Source: Streptomyces sp. GESEQ-35 (GTDB lineage: Bacteria > Actinomycetota > Actinomycetes > Streptomycetales > Streptomycetaceae). Taken from it: a stretch of 64,000 bases of DNA. Positions 17,387-26,234 of this stretch are shown here, one piece after another. Each line of letters begins with the position of its first letter. The first letter of the stretch is position 1. The notes below the pieces were generated by a model. The model was not told the origin of the DNA. It searched no databases and saw nothing but the letters and a program-made list of their open reading frames with translations. The position numbers and the translations under genes are program-made. The stretch is from the NCBI RefSeq assembly GCF_017948485.1, contig NZ_JAFFSX010000007.1, positions 186,001-250,000 on the forward strand, read 5' to 3'.

Positions 17387-17737
17387 CTAACCGCGAGCCG
17401 TGCCCAGCGAGCGCTCCGTGACCTTTGCCAGGTGGGCCGAGAAAATCTCGCGCGTGTCCGGGGTGAGAGTGCGCAGCGCGACCAGTGCCGTGATGACCAC
17501 ATCGCACAGTTCCGACTGGACGTCGTCCCAGGTGTGGGTCGTCCCCTTGCGCGGGTTCTGGCCGGTCGCGCCGATCACCGCCTGGGCGACCTCGCCGACC
17601 TCCTCCGACAGCTTGAGCATGCGCAGCAGCAGGCCCTCCCGGTCGCCGTGGGCCCGGTTCTCGTCCAGCCAGGTCCACAGGGCGTCGATGGAGGTCCAGA
17701 GGTCGGCGGGCGGGTGGGTGTCCTGGTCAGCACTCAT
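17387..17737 (-). CDS. MazG-like nucleotide pyrophosphohydrolase
   Basis: A 116-residue all-helical protein with the MazG/dUTPase-like metal motif L-S-E-E-V-G-E-V (E-E-x2-E) and, further on, a second acidic site E-L-C-D-V-V. Such proteins hydrolyse non-canonical or excess nucleoside triphosphates. Length matches single-domain MazG-like proteins. Start ATG at 17737; the gene ends 71 bases before the small gene on the same strand. Confidence 0.85.
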   Translation of the reverse strand: MSADQDTHPPADLWTSIDALWTWLDENRAHGDREGLLLRMLKLSEEVGEVAQAVIGATGQNPRKGTTHTWDDVQSELCDVVITALVALRTLTPDTREIFSAHLAKVTERSLGTARG

Positions 17738-17759
17738 GCGCGCAGCCTGCCATGCCCGG

Positions 17760-18314
<555 letters not shown>

Positions 18315-18444
18315 GGTGACTCCCGGAACAGACGGCAGGAACAGCCCCCGCTGGATTCCACCGTTGCACCCCCAACACCCCCCGTGCCTCCCCGGACCGC
18401 CGTTCGGGTGGCGCACTCCCGTGAGCGGTGTTTGTCTGGCAGTC

Positions 18445-18771
18445 ATGACGATTCAGCCCAAGAACCTCAGCGACCCGGTCGTCCGGGAGTTCGTCACCGC
18501 CGTCAACGCGCACGACCGCGACGCCTTCCTGGCGCTCCTCACCCCGGACGCGACGATGGCGGACGACGGCTCCGACCGTGACCTCGACGACTGGATCAGC
18601 CGGGAGATCTTCGACTCCCACGGGCACATGGAGGTCGACCGCGAGACCGCCGGCGGCCGTGCCCTCGTCGCCCGCTACAGCAACGACACCTGGGGCGAGA
18701 TGCGCACCCAGTGGCGCTTCGACGTCGACGACACCGGCAAGATCCGGCGCTTCGAAACCGGCCAGGCGTAA
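18445..18771 (+). CDS. NTF2/SnoaL-like small protein
   Basis: A 108-residue protein with the NTF2-like layout: N-terminal helix (V-R-E-F-V-T-A-V-N-A-H-D), D-A-F-L-A-L-L-T-P-D-A-T turn, then strands ending R-F-E-T-G-Q-A. Members include small isomerases, cyclases and ligand-binding proteins; the substrate here is unknown. The last codons including the stop are duplicated just downstream (18755-18785). Confidence 0.75.
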   Translation: MTIQPKNLSDPVVREFVTAVNAHDRDAFLALLTPDATMADDGSDRDLDDWISREIFDSHGHMEVDRETAGGRALVARYSNDTWGEMRTQWRFDVDDTGKIRRFETGQA

Positions 18772-18785
18772 ACCGGCCAGGCGTA
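18755..18785. repeat. 15-bp tandem duplication spanning a stop codon
   Basis: A 16-base unit AAACCGGCCAGGCGTA occurs at 18755-18770 and 18770-18785, a 15-base period sharing one base. The first copy holds the TAA stop of the NTF2-like gene; the second copy re-encodes T-G-Q-A in frame and ends in TAG. It looks like a recent slippage event that gives tandem in-frame stops. Confidence 0.8.
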
Positions 18786-18814
18786 GACGGGCGTAAGAAC
18801 TACTCAGAAACCCC

Positions 18815-18845
18815 TTGCCCTGAAGTGCACTCCAACCCATAGCGT
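18815..18845 (+). promoter_or_regulatory. MerR-type promoter of the aldo/keto reductase gene
   Basis: A -35 like element TTGCCC (18815-18820) and a -10 like TAGCGT (18840-18845) are 19 bases apart. The spacer carries the dyad TGAAGTGCACTCCA (18821-18834, central AGTGCACT palindrome). A 19-20 bp spacer occupied by a dyad is the hallmark of promoters activated by MerR-family regulators. The expected transcript start falls at or next to the ATG (18854), and no ribosome site precedes that ATG, so the mRNA is probably leaderless. No merR gene is in this window. Confidence 0.5.
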
Positions 18846-18853
18846 CCCCGGTC

Positions 18854-19849
18854 ATGGAGACGATCTCGCACACCCGCACTCTCGGCCGCACCGGCATCGA
18901 AGTCAGCGCCCTCGGCTTCGGCTGCTGGGCCATCGGCGGTGAGTGGCAGGACCCGGACGGGCAGCCGCTCGGCTGGGGCAGGGTCGACGACGAGGAGTCC
19001 GTACGGGCCGTCCGGCGCGCCCTCGACCTCGGCGTCACCTTCTTCGACACCGCCGACACCTACGGCACCGGACACAGTGAGCGCGTCCTCGGCCGTGCGC
19101 TCGGCAAGCGCCGCGCCGACGTGGTCGTCGCCACCAAGTGGGGCAACGTCTTCGACGAGGAGACCCGCACCCTCACCGGCGGCGACGACTCCCCGGCGTA
19201 CGCCCGCCGCGCCCTGACCGCCTCCCTGCGCCGCCTCGACACCGACTACGTCGACCTCTATCAGCTCCATCTGTCCGACGCGGACCCGGAACAGGCCGCC
19301 GAACTCCGGGACACCTGCGAGGAGTTCGTCCAAGAGGGGCTCATACGGTCGTACGCCTGGAGCACCGACGACCCCGCCCGCGCCGCCGTGTTCGCGGAGG
19401 GCGCCCACTGTGCGGCCGTACAGCATCGGCTCAACATTCTTCAGGACGCGCCCGAAATGCTCGCCCTGTGCGAGGAGTTGGGGCTCGCCAGCATCAACCG
19501 CAGTCCGCTGGCCATGGGGTTGCTCACCGGGAAGCGGGCGGCGGGGCAGGCGATCGAGGCCGGGGACATCCGTAGCACCCCGCCCACGTGGCTGCCCGGG
19601 TTCGCCGCAGGCGCGGGTGCCGACCCTGAGTGGCTGGGACGGGTCGACGCGCTCAAAGACATCCTGACCAGCGGCGGCCGTACGCTCGCCCAGGGCGCCC
19701 TCGCCTGGATCTGGGCGCGCTCCCCGCGCACCGTGCCGATCCCGGGGTTCCGCACGGTCGTCCAGGCCGAGGAGAACGCGGGCGCCATCGCCCAAGGGCC
19801 GCTCACCGCCGCGCAGTTGACCGAGATCGACGGCATCCTGGGGCGGTGA
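18854..19849 (+). CDS. Aldo/keto reductase
   Basis: A 331-residue TIM-barrel NADPH-dependent oxidoreductase. The AKR catalytic tetrad is visible: D65 and Y70 in F-F-D-T-A-D-T-Y-G, K95 in V-A-T-K-W-G, H139 in Y-Q-L-H-L. The cofactor-binding end has the usual P-I-P-G-F-R-T motif. The natural substrate cannot be deduced. It appears controlled by a MerR-type promoter, which often indicates response to reactive aldehydes, thiols or redox compounds. Confidence 0.9.
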   Translation: METISHTRTLGRTGIEVSALGFGCWAIGGEWQDPDGQPLGWGRVDDEESVRAVRRALDLGVTFFDTADTYGTGHSERVLGRALGKRRADVVVATKWGNVFDEETRTLTGGDDSPAYARRALTASLRRLDTDYVDLYQLHLSDADPEQAAELRDTCEEFVQEGLIRSYAWSTDDPARAAVFAEGAHCAAVQHRLNILQDAPEMLALCEELGLASINRSPLAMGLLTGKRAAGQAIEAGDIRSTPPTWLPGFAAGAGADPEWLGRVDALKDILTSGGRTLAQGALAWIWARSPRTVPIPGFRTVVQAEENAGAIAQGPLTAAQLTEIDGILGR

Positions 19850-19864
19850 GCGAACCAGCCGGCC

Positions 19865-20548
19865 CTACGCCACTCTCTGCTCCGTCAGCGTCAGCCTGCC
19901 CGCCTTGATGGTGGCCAGGCGTGGCGCGCGGCGGGCGATCGACGAGTCGTGGGTGACCAGGACGAAGGTCAGGCCGTACTCGTGCCACAGGCCTTCGAGC
20001 AGCGCCATGATGTCGTCGCGGGTGCCCTCGTCGAGGTTGCCGGTGGGCTCGTCCGCGAGCAGCACCTTCGGCTTCTTGACCAGGGCCCGCGCGATGGCGA
20101 CGCGCTGCTGCTGGCCGCCGGACAGTTCCGACGGCGCGTGGCCCAGCCGGTCGCCGAGGCCGACCGAGCTCAGTGCCTCGGCGGCCCGCTCGCGCCGTTC
20201 CCGGGGCTGCACGCCGAGCGGGACGAGGGCCGTCTCGACGTTCTCCTGCGCGGTCAGGGTCGGGATGAGGTTGAACGCCTGGAAGATGATGCCGATCTTC
20301 TCGGCGCGCATCCGGGTCAGCTTGGCCTCGTTGATGCGCGCGAGGTCGACGCCGTCCAGCTCGACGCTGCCGGAGGACGGACGGTCCAGGGCGCCGATCA
20401 TCTGGAGCAGCGTCGACTTGCCGCCGCCGGTGGGGCCCTGGATGACGAGCTGGTCGCCGTCCTCGATCGTGAGGTCGACGCCGCGCAGCGCCTCCACCGT
20501 CTCCTTGCCCCGCGTGTATCTCTTGGTGACGTCGGTGAGCTTGTACAT
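19865..20548 (-). CDS. MacB/LolD-type ABC transporter ATPase
   Basis: A 227-residue ATPase: Walker A G-P-T-G-G-G-K-S-T, signature L-S-G-G-Q-Q-Q-R-V-A-I-A-R-A, Walker B V-L-L-A-D-E-P-T-G-N-L-D and H-loop V-T-H-D. The D-E-P-T-G-N-L-D form marks the MacB/FtsE/LolD class. It is the partner of the FtsX-like permease encoded upstream; the two genes are separated by a strong hairpin (20580-20617). The pair probably exports a peptide, lipid or antibiotic, or acts as a mechanotransmitter. Confidence 0.9.
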   Translation of the reverse strand: MYKLTDVTKRYTRGKETVEALRGVDLTIEDGDQLVIQGPTGGGKSTLLQMIGALDRPSSGSVELDGVDLARINEAKLTRMRAEKIGIIFQAFNLIPTLTAQENVETALVPLGVQPRERRERAAEALSSVGLGDRLGHAPSELSGGQQQRVAIARALVKKPKVLLADEPTGNLDEGTRDDIMALLEGLWHEYGLTFVLVTHDSSIARRAPRLATIKAGRLTLTEQRVA

Positions 20549-20579
20549 GGGATGAACTCCGTGACTGGAAGAAGGGGGT

Positions 20580-20617
20580 GGGGCGCCGCGTCCCGGGGGG
20601 AGTGGACGCGGCGCCCC
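20580..20617. promoter_or_regulatory. 14-bp perfect hairpin between permease and ATPase genes
   Basis: Arms GGGGCGCCGCGTCC (20580-20593) and GGACGCGGCGCCCC (20604-20617) pair perfectly over 14 bases around a 10-base loop. It lies inside the operon, after the permease stop and 31 bases before the ATPase start codon. There is no T-run after the stem in the reading direction. It may attenuate transcription into, or protect, part of the mRNA so that the two subunits are made in unequal amounts. Confidence 0.75.
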
Positions 20618-20632
20618 AGATCAGGGGATGCG

Positions 20633-22102
20633 TTACGAGACGCTGCGGAGCGCGTCCGCCGGGCGCATCCGGGAGGCACGCCAGCCGCCCATCGCTCCGG
20701 CGATCAGACCGCCGGTCACCGCGAGGCCGACCGCGAGCGCGATCGTGGTGAGCGAGACGGGCGCGGACAGCGCGATCTCCATCGTGTTCGACGCCGCCTG
20801 CTGGCCGGGGCCGCCACCACCAGGGCCGCCGCCCATGCCGCCGCCTCCGCCACCGCCGCCGGTCGAGCCCAGCTGGGCTTCCAGCGTCGGGCTGATCGCC
20901 GTCACCGTGTACGCGGCGATCAGGCCCAGCGCGATACCGAGCGCCCCGCCGAGCAGACCGTTCACCATCGACTCGCCGACCACCTGCCGGGTCACCTTCC
21001 GGCTCGGCCAGCCCAGCGCCTTCAGCGTGCCGAACTCCCGCACCCGGCGCGACACCGCCGACGAGGTCAGCAGCGCGGCCACCAGGAACGCCGCCACCAG
21101 CACCGCGACGGACAGCCACTTGCCGACGCTGGTCGCGAGGTTCGAGGCCGTGGAGAGGGAGCCGGAGACGGTCTCCGCGAGGTCCGCGGAGGTCGTCACC
21201 GTCGTACCCGAAATGTTCTTCTGGATCGCGGACTTGACGCTGTCGATCTGCTGCGAGTCGGACGCCTTGACGTAGATCGTGCTGACCTTGTCCGCCGAGT
21301 CGCCCAGCGTCTGCGCCTGCTTCAGCGGCAGGTACACGTCGGTGGTGGACTCGCTGCTCTCGGGCGTCGCGATACCGATGATCGTGTACTTGGTGTCGGA
21401 GATCGTGAGGGTCTTGCCGACCTTGTACTCGTTCTCCTTGGCGTACGACTGGCTGAGCACCGCGACCTTCGCGTTGGTCTGCGTCGCCGTGAACGTCTTG
21501 CCGGAGGTGATCTCCGAGCCGGCCAGCGGGCCGAGGTCCTGGTTCGTGACGTCGACGCCGGCGACGGAGTAGGAGTTCACGTCGAAGGCGGCGCCGCCGC
21601 CCTGGACCCGGGGCTGGGCGGTGGAGCCGCTCGCGCCGCCACCCGGGCCGCCGCCCTGCGACTGGCCGCTGTCCTGCGACTCCGCCTGGCCCTGCGTGAA
21701 GGAGCCGTTGACCTTGGTGACGTTCAGCGTGAGGGCACCGACCGCGTTCGCCACGCCGTTCTGTGTGGCGACCTTCTTCACCAGTGAGGCGCTGAGGGAC
21801 TCGCCCCCCTGTGTCATCACGCGGTCCGAACTCTGTTCCTCGTCCTCGTCGGACCCGGCGTCGAATTCGAATCTCGGCCCGCCCGAACTGTTGTCGGTGG
21901 GCGCCGATCTCGCTTTGGTGACGGTCATGTCGGTGCCGAGACCGTAGAGCGACTTCAGGACCTTGTCCTGCGCCTGTTGCATGCCGGCCGACACCGAGTT
22001 GACGGTGATGACCAGCGCGATTCCGAGCGCCAGACCCATCGCGATGACCAGGGCCGCCTTTTTGCGGCGGCTCAGCTCGCGCTTGAGATAGATGCCAAAC
22101 AT
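20633..22102 (-). CDS. MacB-like ABC transporter permease (FtsX domain)
   Basis: A 489-residue permease: one N-terminal membrane helix (about 17-37), a large external MacB-type domain (about 40-335) with Gly/Ser/Gln-rich inserts, then three C-terminal helices. The conserved L-K-A-L-G-W motif follows the first of these. A Gly-Gly-Met-Gly-Pro-rich loop lies between the last two helices. ATG 22102 is preceded by a GAGGAAC-type site; the frame is open further upstream but outside the family. It ends in TAA. Operon with the ATPase gene. Confidence 0.9.
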   Translation of the reverse strand: MFGIYLKRELSRRKKAALVIAMGLALGIALVITVNSVSAGMQQAQDKVLKSLYGLGTDMTVTKARSAPTDNSSGGPRFEFDAGSDEDEEQSSDRVMTQGGESLSASLVKKVATQNGVANAVGALTLNVTKVNGSFTQGQAESQDSGQSQGGGPGGGASGSTAQPRVQGGGAAFDVNSYSVAGVDVTNQDLGPLAGSEITSGKTFTATQTNAKVAVLSQSYAKENEYKVGKTLTISDTKYTIIGIATPESSESTTDVYLPLKQAQTLGDSADKVSTIYVKASDSQQIDSVKSAIQKNISGTTVTTSADLAETVSGSLSTASNLATSVGKWLSVAVLVAAFLVAALLTSSAVSRRVREFGTLKALGWPSRKVTRQVVGESMVNGLLGGALGIALGLIAAYTVTAISPTLEAQLGSTGGGGGGGGMGGGPGGGGPGQQAASNTMEIALSAPVSLTTIALAVGLAVTGGLIAGAMGGWRASRMRPADALRSVS

Positions 22103-22498
22103 CCCGTTCCTCGAAGGTTCTTGGCGCCCGCTGTGGGCGCGGACACACGCTAGGGACGAACCTTTGAGCAGCCGTGAATAAGGGATGTGTAAGACCTGAG
22201 AAGGGATGTGTGCGAGCTGAGAGTTTCCCGGATCCGGGAAATGTGCGCACGTTCGCGGACGTTTATGGCAGCCGCTCCACGGCCCGGTGTGTACCTCGCG
22301 GTCCCACGCGAGGCCACCCCCACCCGGTGCCGTGGAGCGGCCGCCACATCCCCCCTCGGTGTGGCCACGGAAGCAGTGCATTCCAACTGTGAAGCTCTTG
22401 TGGAGGGGAGTCGAGCATAAGCCTCTCACCGGCTGCAATGCAGTGGAAGGTCATATTCCGGTTGTGCACGTTGTGAAGCCTGTGGCTCAGGGGTGTGC
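22103..22498. other. Non-coding region upstream of the MacB-type operon
   Basis: 396 bases between the permease start and the SDR stop, both on the minus strand. It holds the 21-bp tandem repeats at 22180-22221 and is comparatively AT-rich around them. The rest (22230-22498) shows short frames but no ribosome site or family signal. A promoter for the permease operon should lie here. Confidence 0.5.
22180..22221. promoter_or_regulatory. Tandem 21-bp repeats upstream of the MacB-type operon
   Basis: Two head-to-tail 21-base units (22180-22200 and 22201-22221) share AAGGGATGTGT at the start and TGAG at the end, with a variable centre. A 21-base period is two DNA turns, so a regulator dimer or two monomers would sit on one face of the helix, as response regulators often do. 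The repeats lie about 80-120 bases before the permease start codon, where an activator or repressor would act. Confidence 0.55.
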
Positions 22499-23281
22499 TC
22501 AGCCGCGGCCGACGTACGGCATCGCCGTCGCCAGCACCGTCGCGAACTGCACGTTCGCCTCCAGCGGCAGCTCCGCCATGTGCCGCACCGTGCGTGCCAC
22601 ATCGGCGACATCCATCACGGGCTCGGGTGCCACGGAGCCGTTCGCCTGGAGCGCGCCCGTCTGCATCCGGGCCGTCATGTCGGTCGCCGCGTTGCCGATG
22701 TCGATCTGCCCGACGGCGATGTTGTACGGCCGTCCGTCCAGCGACAGCGCCTTGGTCAGGCCGGTCAGCGCGTGCTTGGTCGCGGTGTAGGCGACGGACC
22801 GCGGGCGGGGCGTATGGGCGGAAATCGACCCGTTGTTGATGATCCGGCCGCCCTGCGGGTCCTGCTCCTTCATCTGCCGGTACGCCGCCTGCGCGCACAG
22901 GAACGCCCCGTTGAGGTTGGTGTCCACCACATGCCGCCAGGCGTCGTACGGCAGCTCCTCCACCGGCACCCCGCCCGGTCCGAACGTCCCCGCGTTGTTG
23001 AACAGCAGGTCCACCCGCCCGAACCGGTCCGTTGCCGCGGCGAACAGCGCGGCGACGTCTTCCGGCCGCGAGACATCCGTGCGTACGGCGATGGAGGCGC
23101 CCTCGGGCACCAGTGCCGACGTCTCCTCCAGCGTCTCGGGGCGGCGCCCGGCCAGCGCCACCGACCAGCCCGCGCGCAGCAGTTCCACGGCGACCGCACG
23201 GCCGATGCCGGATCCCGCGCCGGTCACGACCGCGATCCGGGCCCGGTCGCCCGTCTGCCTGTTCGTTTGCATGGCATTCAT
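22499..23281 (-). CDS. Short-chain dehydrogenase/reductase
   Basis: A 260-residue classical SDR: dinucleotide motif T-G-A-G-S-G-I-G near the N-terminus, N-N-A-G in the fourth strand, active-site Ser in N-G-S-I-S-A, and Y-T-A-T-K (catalytic Tyr and Lys). The substrate is unknown. The start may be 23281 or the ATG at 23272. Upstream frame continuing to 23554 is not SDR-like. The gene stands alone and diverges from the PhoD gene. Confidence 0.88.
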   Translation of the reverse strand: MNAMQTNRQTGDRARIAVVTGAGSGIGRAVAVELLRAGWSVALAGRRPETLEETSALVPEGASIAVRTDVSRPEDVAALFAAATDRFGRVDLLFNNAGTFGPGGVPVEELPYDAWRHVVDTNLNGAFLCAQAAYRQMKEQDPQGGRIINNGSISAHTPRPRSVAYTATKHALTGLTKALSLDGRPYNIAVGQIDIGNAATDMTARMQTGALQANGSVAPEPVMDVADVARTVRHMAELPLEANVQFATVLATAMPYVGRG

Positions 23282-23347
23282 GGGGCCGCAGCGTAAGCGC
23301 TCCGCGGTGAGTGCCGCGATTGGCCGTCGCTTGTCTGCGGGTCCGTC

Positions 23348-23387
23348 GTGGCTGGTCGCGCAGTTCCCCGCGCCCCTTTGGGGCGCG
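23348..23387. repeat. Dispersed intergenic repeat, copy 1, with hairpin
   Basis: The 30 bases 23348-23377 (beginning GTGGCTGGTCGCGC) recur exactly, in reverse orientation, at 38463-38492. In this copy the end forms a hairpin CGCGCCCC-TTT-GGGGCGCG (23369-23387). From memory this is a common intergenic sequence in Streptomyces genomes. It sits in the divergent space between the SDR and PhoD genes. Confidence 0.8.
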
Positions 23388-23499
23388 TCTGCACCGGGGA
23401 ACTCATCAGGCCGCCATCTGGGTGTTGTGTACGTGCCAAACGTGAGTCGTCCGGGGTCACTGCAATACGGGGTGCATCCAATTGCCAGGGGAGGACCGG

Positions 23500-25140
23500 A
23501 TGACACCCGCCGCACGTCAGTCCCAGCACGCCCCCGAACTCCGTGAAGCCGCACGGCATCTGAGCCGGCGTCGCTTCCTGACCGTCACCGGCGCAGCCGC
23601 CGCGCTCGCCTTCGCCGTGAACCTGCCCGCCGCCGGCGCCGCGAGCGCGGCCGAGTTCGACGCCGCGCAGCTCACGGACGACCCGTTCACGCTCGGCGTC
23701 GCCTCCGGCGACCCGCAGCCCGGCTCCGTGCTCCTGTGGACCCGGCTCGCGCCCGCCCCGTTCCAGCCGGACAGCGGCCTGCCCGCCGCACGCGTCACCG
23801 TGCAGTGGGAGGTGGCCCGCGACGAGAGTTTCCGCCGGCTCGCCAGACGCGGTACGGCGACCGCCCACCCCGAGTTCCACCACACCGTGCACGTCGCCGT
23901 CGACGGCCTCGACGAGGCCCGCGTGTACTACTACCGCTTCCGGGTGGGCCGTTGGGTCAGCCCGACCGGCCGCACCCGCACCTCCCCCGGCCAGGGCAGC
24001 GGGGTCTCCGCCCTGACCATCGGCGTGGTCTCCTGCCAGCGCTACGACCAGGCCTACTACACCGCCTACCGGCACCTCGCCGAGGACGACGTGGACCTCG
24101 TCTTCCACCTCGGCGACTACCTCTACGAGTACCCGGTCACCTCCGTCGGCGGCGCCCGCGCCTACCCGGCCGGCACCCTGCCCGACGTGCTCAACCGCGA
24201 GACGGTGACGCTGGAGGACTACCGGCTCCGGTACGCGCTCTACAAGTCGGACGCCGACCTCGCGGCCGCCCACGCGGCCCACCCGTTCATCGTCACCTGG
24301 GACGACCACGAGACCGAGAACAACTACGCCGACGACATCCCGGAATCCGGCGGATCGCCGGAGGAGTTCCTGATCCGCAGGGCCGCCGCCTACCGCGCGT
24401 ACTGGGAGAACATGCCGCTGCGCCGCCCCCAGCAGCCCGACGGCCCCGACCTCCAGCTCTACCGGCGCCTGCACTGGGGCCGGCTCGCCCAGTTCGACGT
24501 ACTCGACACCCGGCAGTACCGCTCCAACCAGGCGTACGGCGACGGCTGGCAGTTCCCCGGGCCCGAGTCCGAGGACCCGACGCGCACGCTGACCGGCGAC
24601 GCGCAGGAGCAGTGGCTGATCGACGGCTGGCACCGCTCCCGGGCCCTGTGGAACGTGCTGCCGCAGCAGGTCACCTTCTCCCGCCGGTACAACAGCACCA
24701 TGCTGCCGTCCCAGGTCTCCATGGACTCCTGGGACGGCTACCCGGCCTCCCGTGAGCGCGTCCTCGCCGGAGCCGACGCGGCCGGCATCGAGAACCTCAT
24801 GGTCCTCACCGGTGACGTGCACGTGCACTTCGGCCTCGACATCAAGCGGGACTTCGCCGACCCCGACTCACCGACCGTGGGCACCGAGATCGTCGCCACC
24901 TCGATCGCCAGCGGCGGCAACGGCTCCGCGAAGCCCGCCAACTGGGCCACCAACATGGCCGCCAACCCGCACATGAAGTTCTACAACGGGCTGCGCGGCT
25001 ATGCGACGGTCGCGCTGGGCCGGGAGTCGGCGCGCGCCGACTTCAAGACCCTTGCCCACGCGACGACGCCGGGCGCGCCGGTGACGACCGCCGCCTCCTT
25101 CGTGACGGAGGCGGGGGCGCCGGGGCTCAAGCCAGCCTGA
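23500..25140 (+). CDS. phoD: PhoD-type alkaline phosphatase, Tat-secreted
   Basis: A 546-residue secreted phosphatase/phosphodiesterase. The Tat signal S-R-R-R-F-L (22-27) precedes a hydrophobic stretch ending A-S-A-A. Metal ligands of PhoD are visible: S-C-Q-R-Y-D, H-L-G-D-Y-L-Y-E-Y, W-D-D-H-E, and G-D-V-H-V-H. The enzyme releases phosphate from organic esters outside the cell with Ca/Fe cofactors. ATG 23500 follows GGGGAGG; a TTG 18 bases upstream is less likely. I found no PhoP box in the 218 bases before it. The 3' end overlaps the next, convergent gene by 14 bases. Confidence 0.92.
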   Translation: MTPAARQSQHAPELREAARHLSRRRFLTVTGAAAALAFAVNLPAAGAASAAEFDAAQLTDDPFTLGVASGDPQPGSVLLWTRLAPAPFQPDSGLPAARVTVQWEVARDESFRRLARRGTATAHPEFHHTVHVAVDGLDEARVYYYRFRVGRWVSPTGRTRTSPGQGSGVSALTIGVVSCQRYDQAYYTAYRHLAEDDVDLVFHLGDYLYEYPVTSVGGARAYPAGTLPDVLNRETVTLEDYRLRYALYKSDADLAAAHAAHPFIVTWDDHETENNYADDIPESGGSPEEFLIRRAAAYRAYWENMPLRRPQQPDGPDLQLYRRLHWGRLAQFDVLDTRQYRSNQAYGDGWQFPGPESEDPTRTLTGDAQEQWLIDGWHRSRALWNVLPQQVTFSRRYNSTMLPSQVSMDSWDGYPASRERVLAGADAAGIENLMVLTGDVHVHFGLDIKRDFADPDSPTVGTEIVATSIASGGNGSAKPANWATNMAANPHMKFYNGLRGYATVALGRESARADFKTLAHATTPGAPVTTAASFVTEAGAPGLKPA

Positions 25141-26149
25141 GCGCCGGGGGGTTGCCCTCGCCGGGGTAGCGGACGCCGATGCGGTTCCGTATCGCGTCGA
25201 GCGTCCGCATCACGGCGAGGGTGCCCTCCAGCGGGATGACCGGGGACTCGGTCTCGCCGGCCCGCAGGGCGCGCATCACCTCGCGGGCCTCGTACTTGAA
25301 GCTGTTGTGCGGGCCGGTGGACGGATCGTGGGCGAACACCTCCGGCTCGCGGCCGTCCCGGTGCAGGACGAAGCGGTCGGCGTGGAAGAAGCCGGCCGGG
25401 ATGTCGATGCGGCCCTGCGAGCCGGTGACCGACGCGGAGACCGACGTACCGCCGACGATGGAGCAGTGCACCGAAGCGAGAGCGCCGCTCTCCCACGAGA
25501 GCAGCGCTCCGGTCTGGAGATCGACACCCTCCTCCGAGAGCACCGCTCGCGCCGCGATGTCCGACGGCTCCCCGAGCAACAGGTGCGTGAACGACACCGG
25601 ATACACCCCGAGGTCGAGCAACGCGCCGCCGCCCTGCGCGGGATCACGGAGCCGGTGCGAGGGCGGGAAGGGGCCCGCAAGACCGAAGTCGGCCTGCACC
25701 GTGCGCACTTCGCCGATCCCGCCGTCGTCGACGAGGGCCTTCAGCCGCCGGATCACGGGATTGCAGTACATCCACATGGCCTCCATCAGGAAGCTCCCGC
25801 GCTCCTTCGCCAGCGCGACCAGTTCCTCGGCCTCGACCGCATTCAGCGTGAACGCCTTCTCGCACAGCACGTTCCGCCCGGCCTCCAGGCACAGACCGGC
25901 GGCCGCCCGGTGCGCCGAGTGCGGGGTGGCGACGTACACGACATCGATGTCCTCGTCCGCCGCGAGGGAGCCCCAGTCGCCGTACGCCCGGGGTATCCCG
26001 AACCGTTCCGCGAACGCCTTCGCCGAGTCCGAGGTCCGTGAGGCCACCGCCACCACGTCCGCGTCCGGCAGATCGACCAGATCCGCCGTGAACGCGGCCG
26101 CGATCCCGCCGGTCGCCAGGATCCCCCACCGCACGTTCTCCGCCGTCAT
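25127..26149 (-). CDS. Gfo/Idh/MocA-family dehydrogenase
   Basis: A 340-residue NAD(P)-dependent oxidoreductase: Rossmann start G-I-L-A-T-G-G-I-A, then V-Y-V-A-T-P-H-S-A-H, and the E-K-A-F-T motif with the catalytic Lys. The C-terminal alpha/beta domain is of family type. It acts on a sugar, inositol or related diol; which one is not readable. ATG 26149 chosen; upstream open frame is not part of the family. Confidence 0.88.
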   Translation of the reverse strand: MTAENVRWGILATGGIAAAFTADLVDLPDADVVAVASRTSDSAKAFAERFGIPRAYGDWGSLAADEDIDVVYVATPHSAHRAAAGLCLEAGRNVLCEKAFTLNAVEAEELVALAKERGSFLMEAMWMYCNPVIRRLKALVDDGGIGEVRTVQADFGLAGPFPPSHRLRDPAQGGGALLDLGVYPVSFTHLLLGEPSDIAARAVLSEEGVDLQTGALLSWESGALASVHCSIVGGTSVSASVTGSQGRIDIPAGFFHADRFVLHRDGREPEVFAHDPSTGPHNSFKYEAREVMRALRAGETESPVIPLEGTLAVMRTLDAIRNRIGVRYPGEGNPPALRLA

Positions 26150-26234
26150 CCCGTCCCGCCCTCGTTCATGTGACCCCAGCCACTGTGTTCGAACTGAGAG
26201 CATAGGTGCCGTATCGCGGAGAGAGGGAGGGCAC

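Noticed and set aside
23282..23499. PhoP (PHO) box upstream of phoD
   Set aside because: I looked for direct repeats of GTTCACC-type units in this region and found none convincing.
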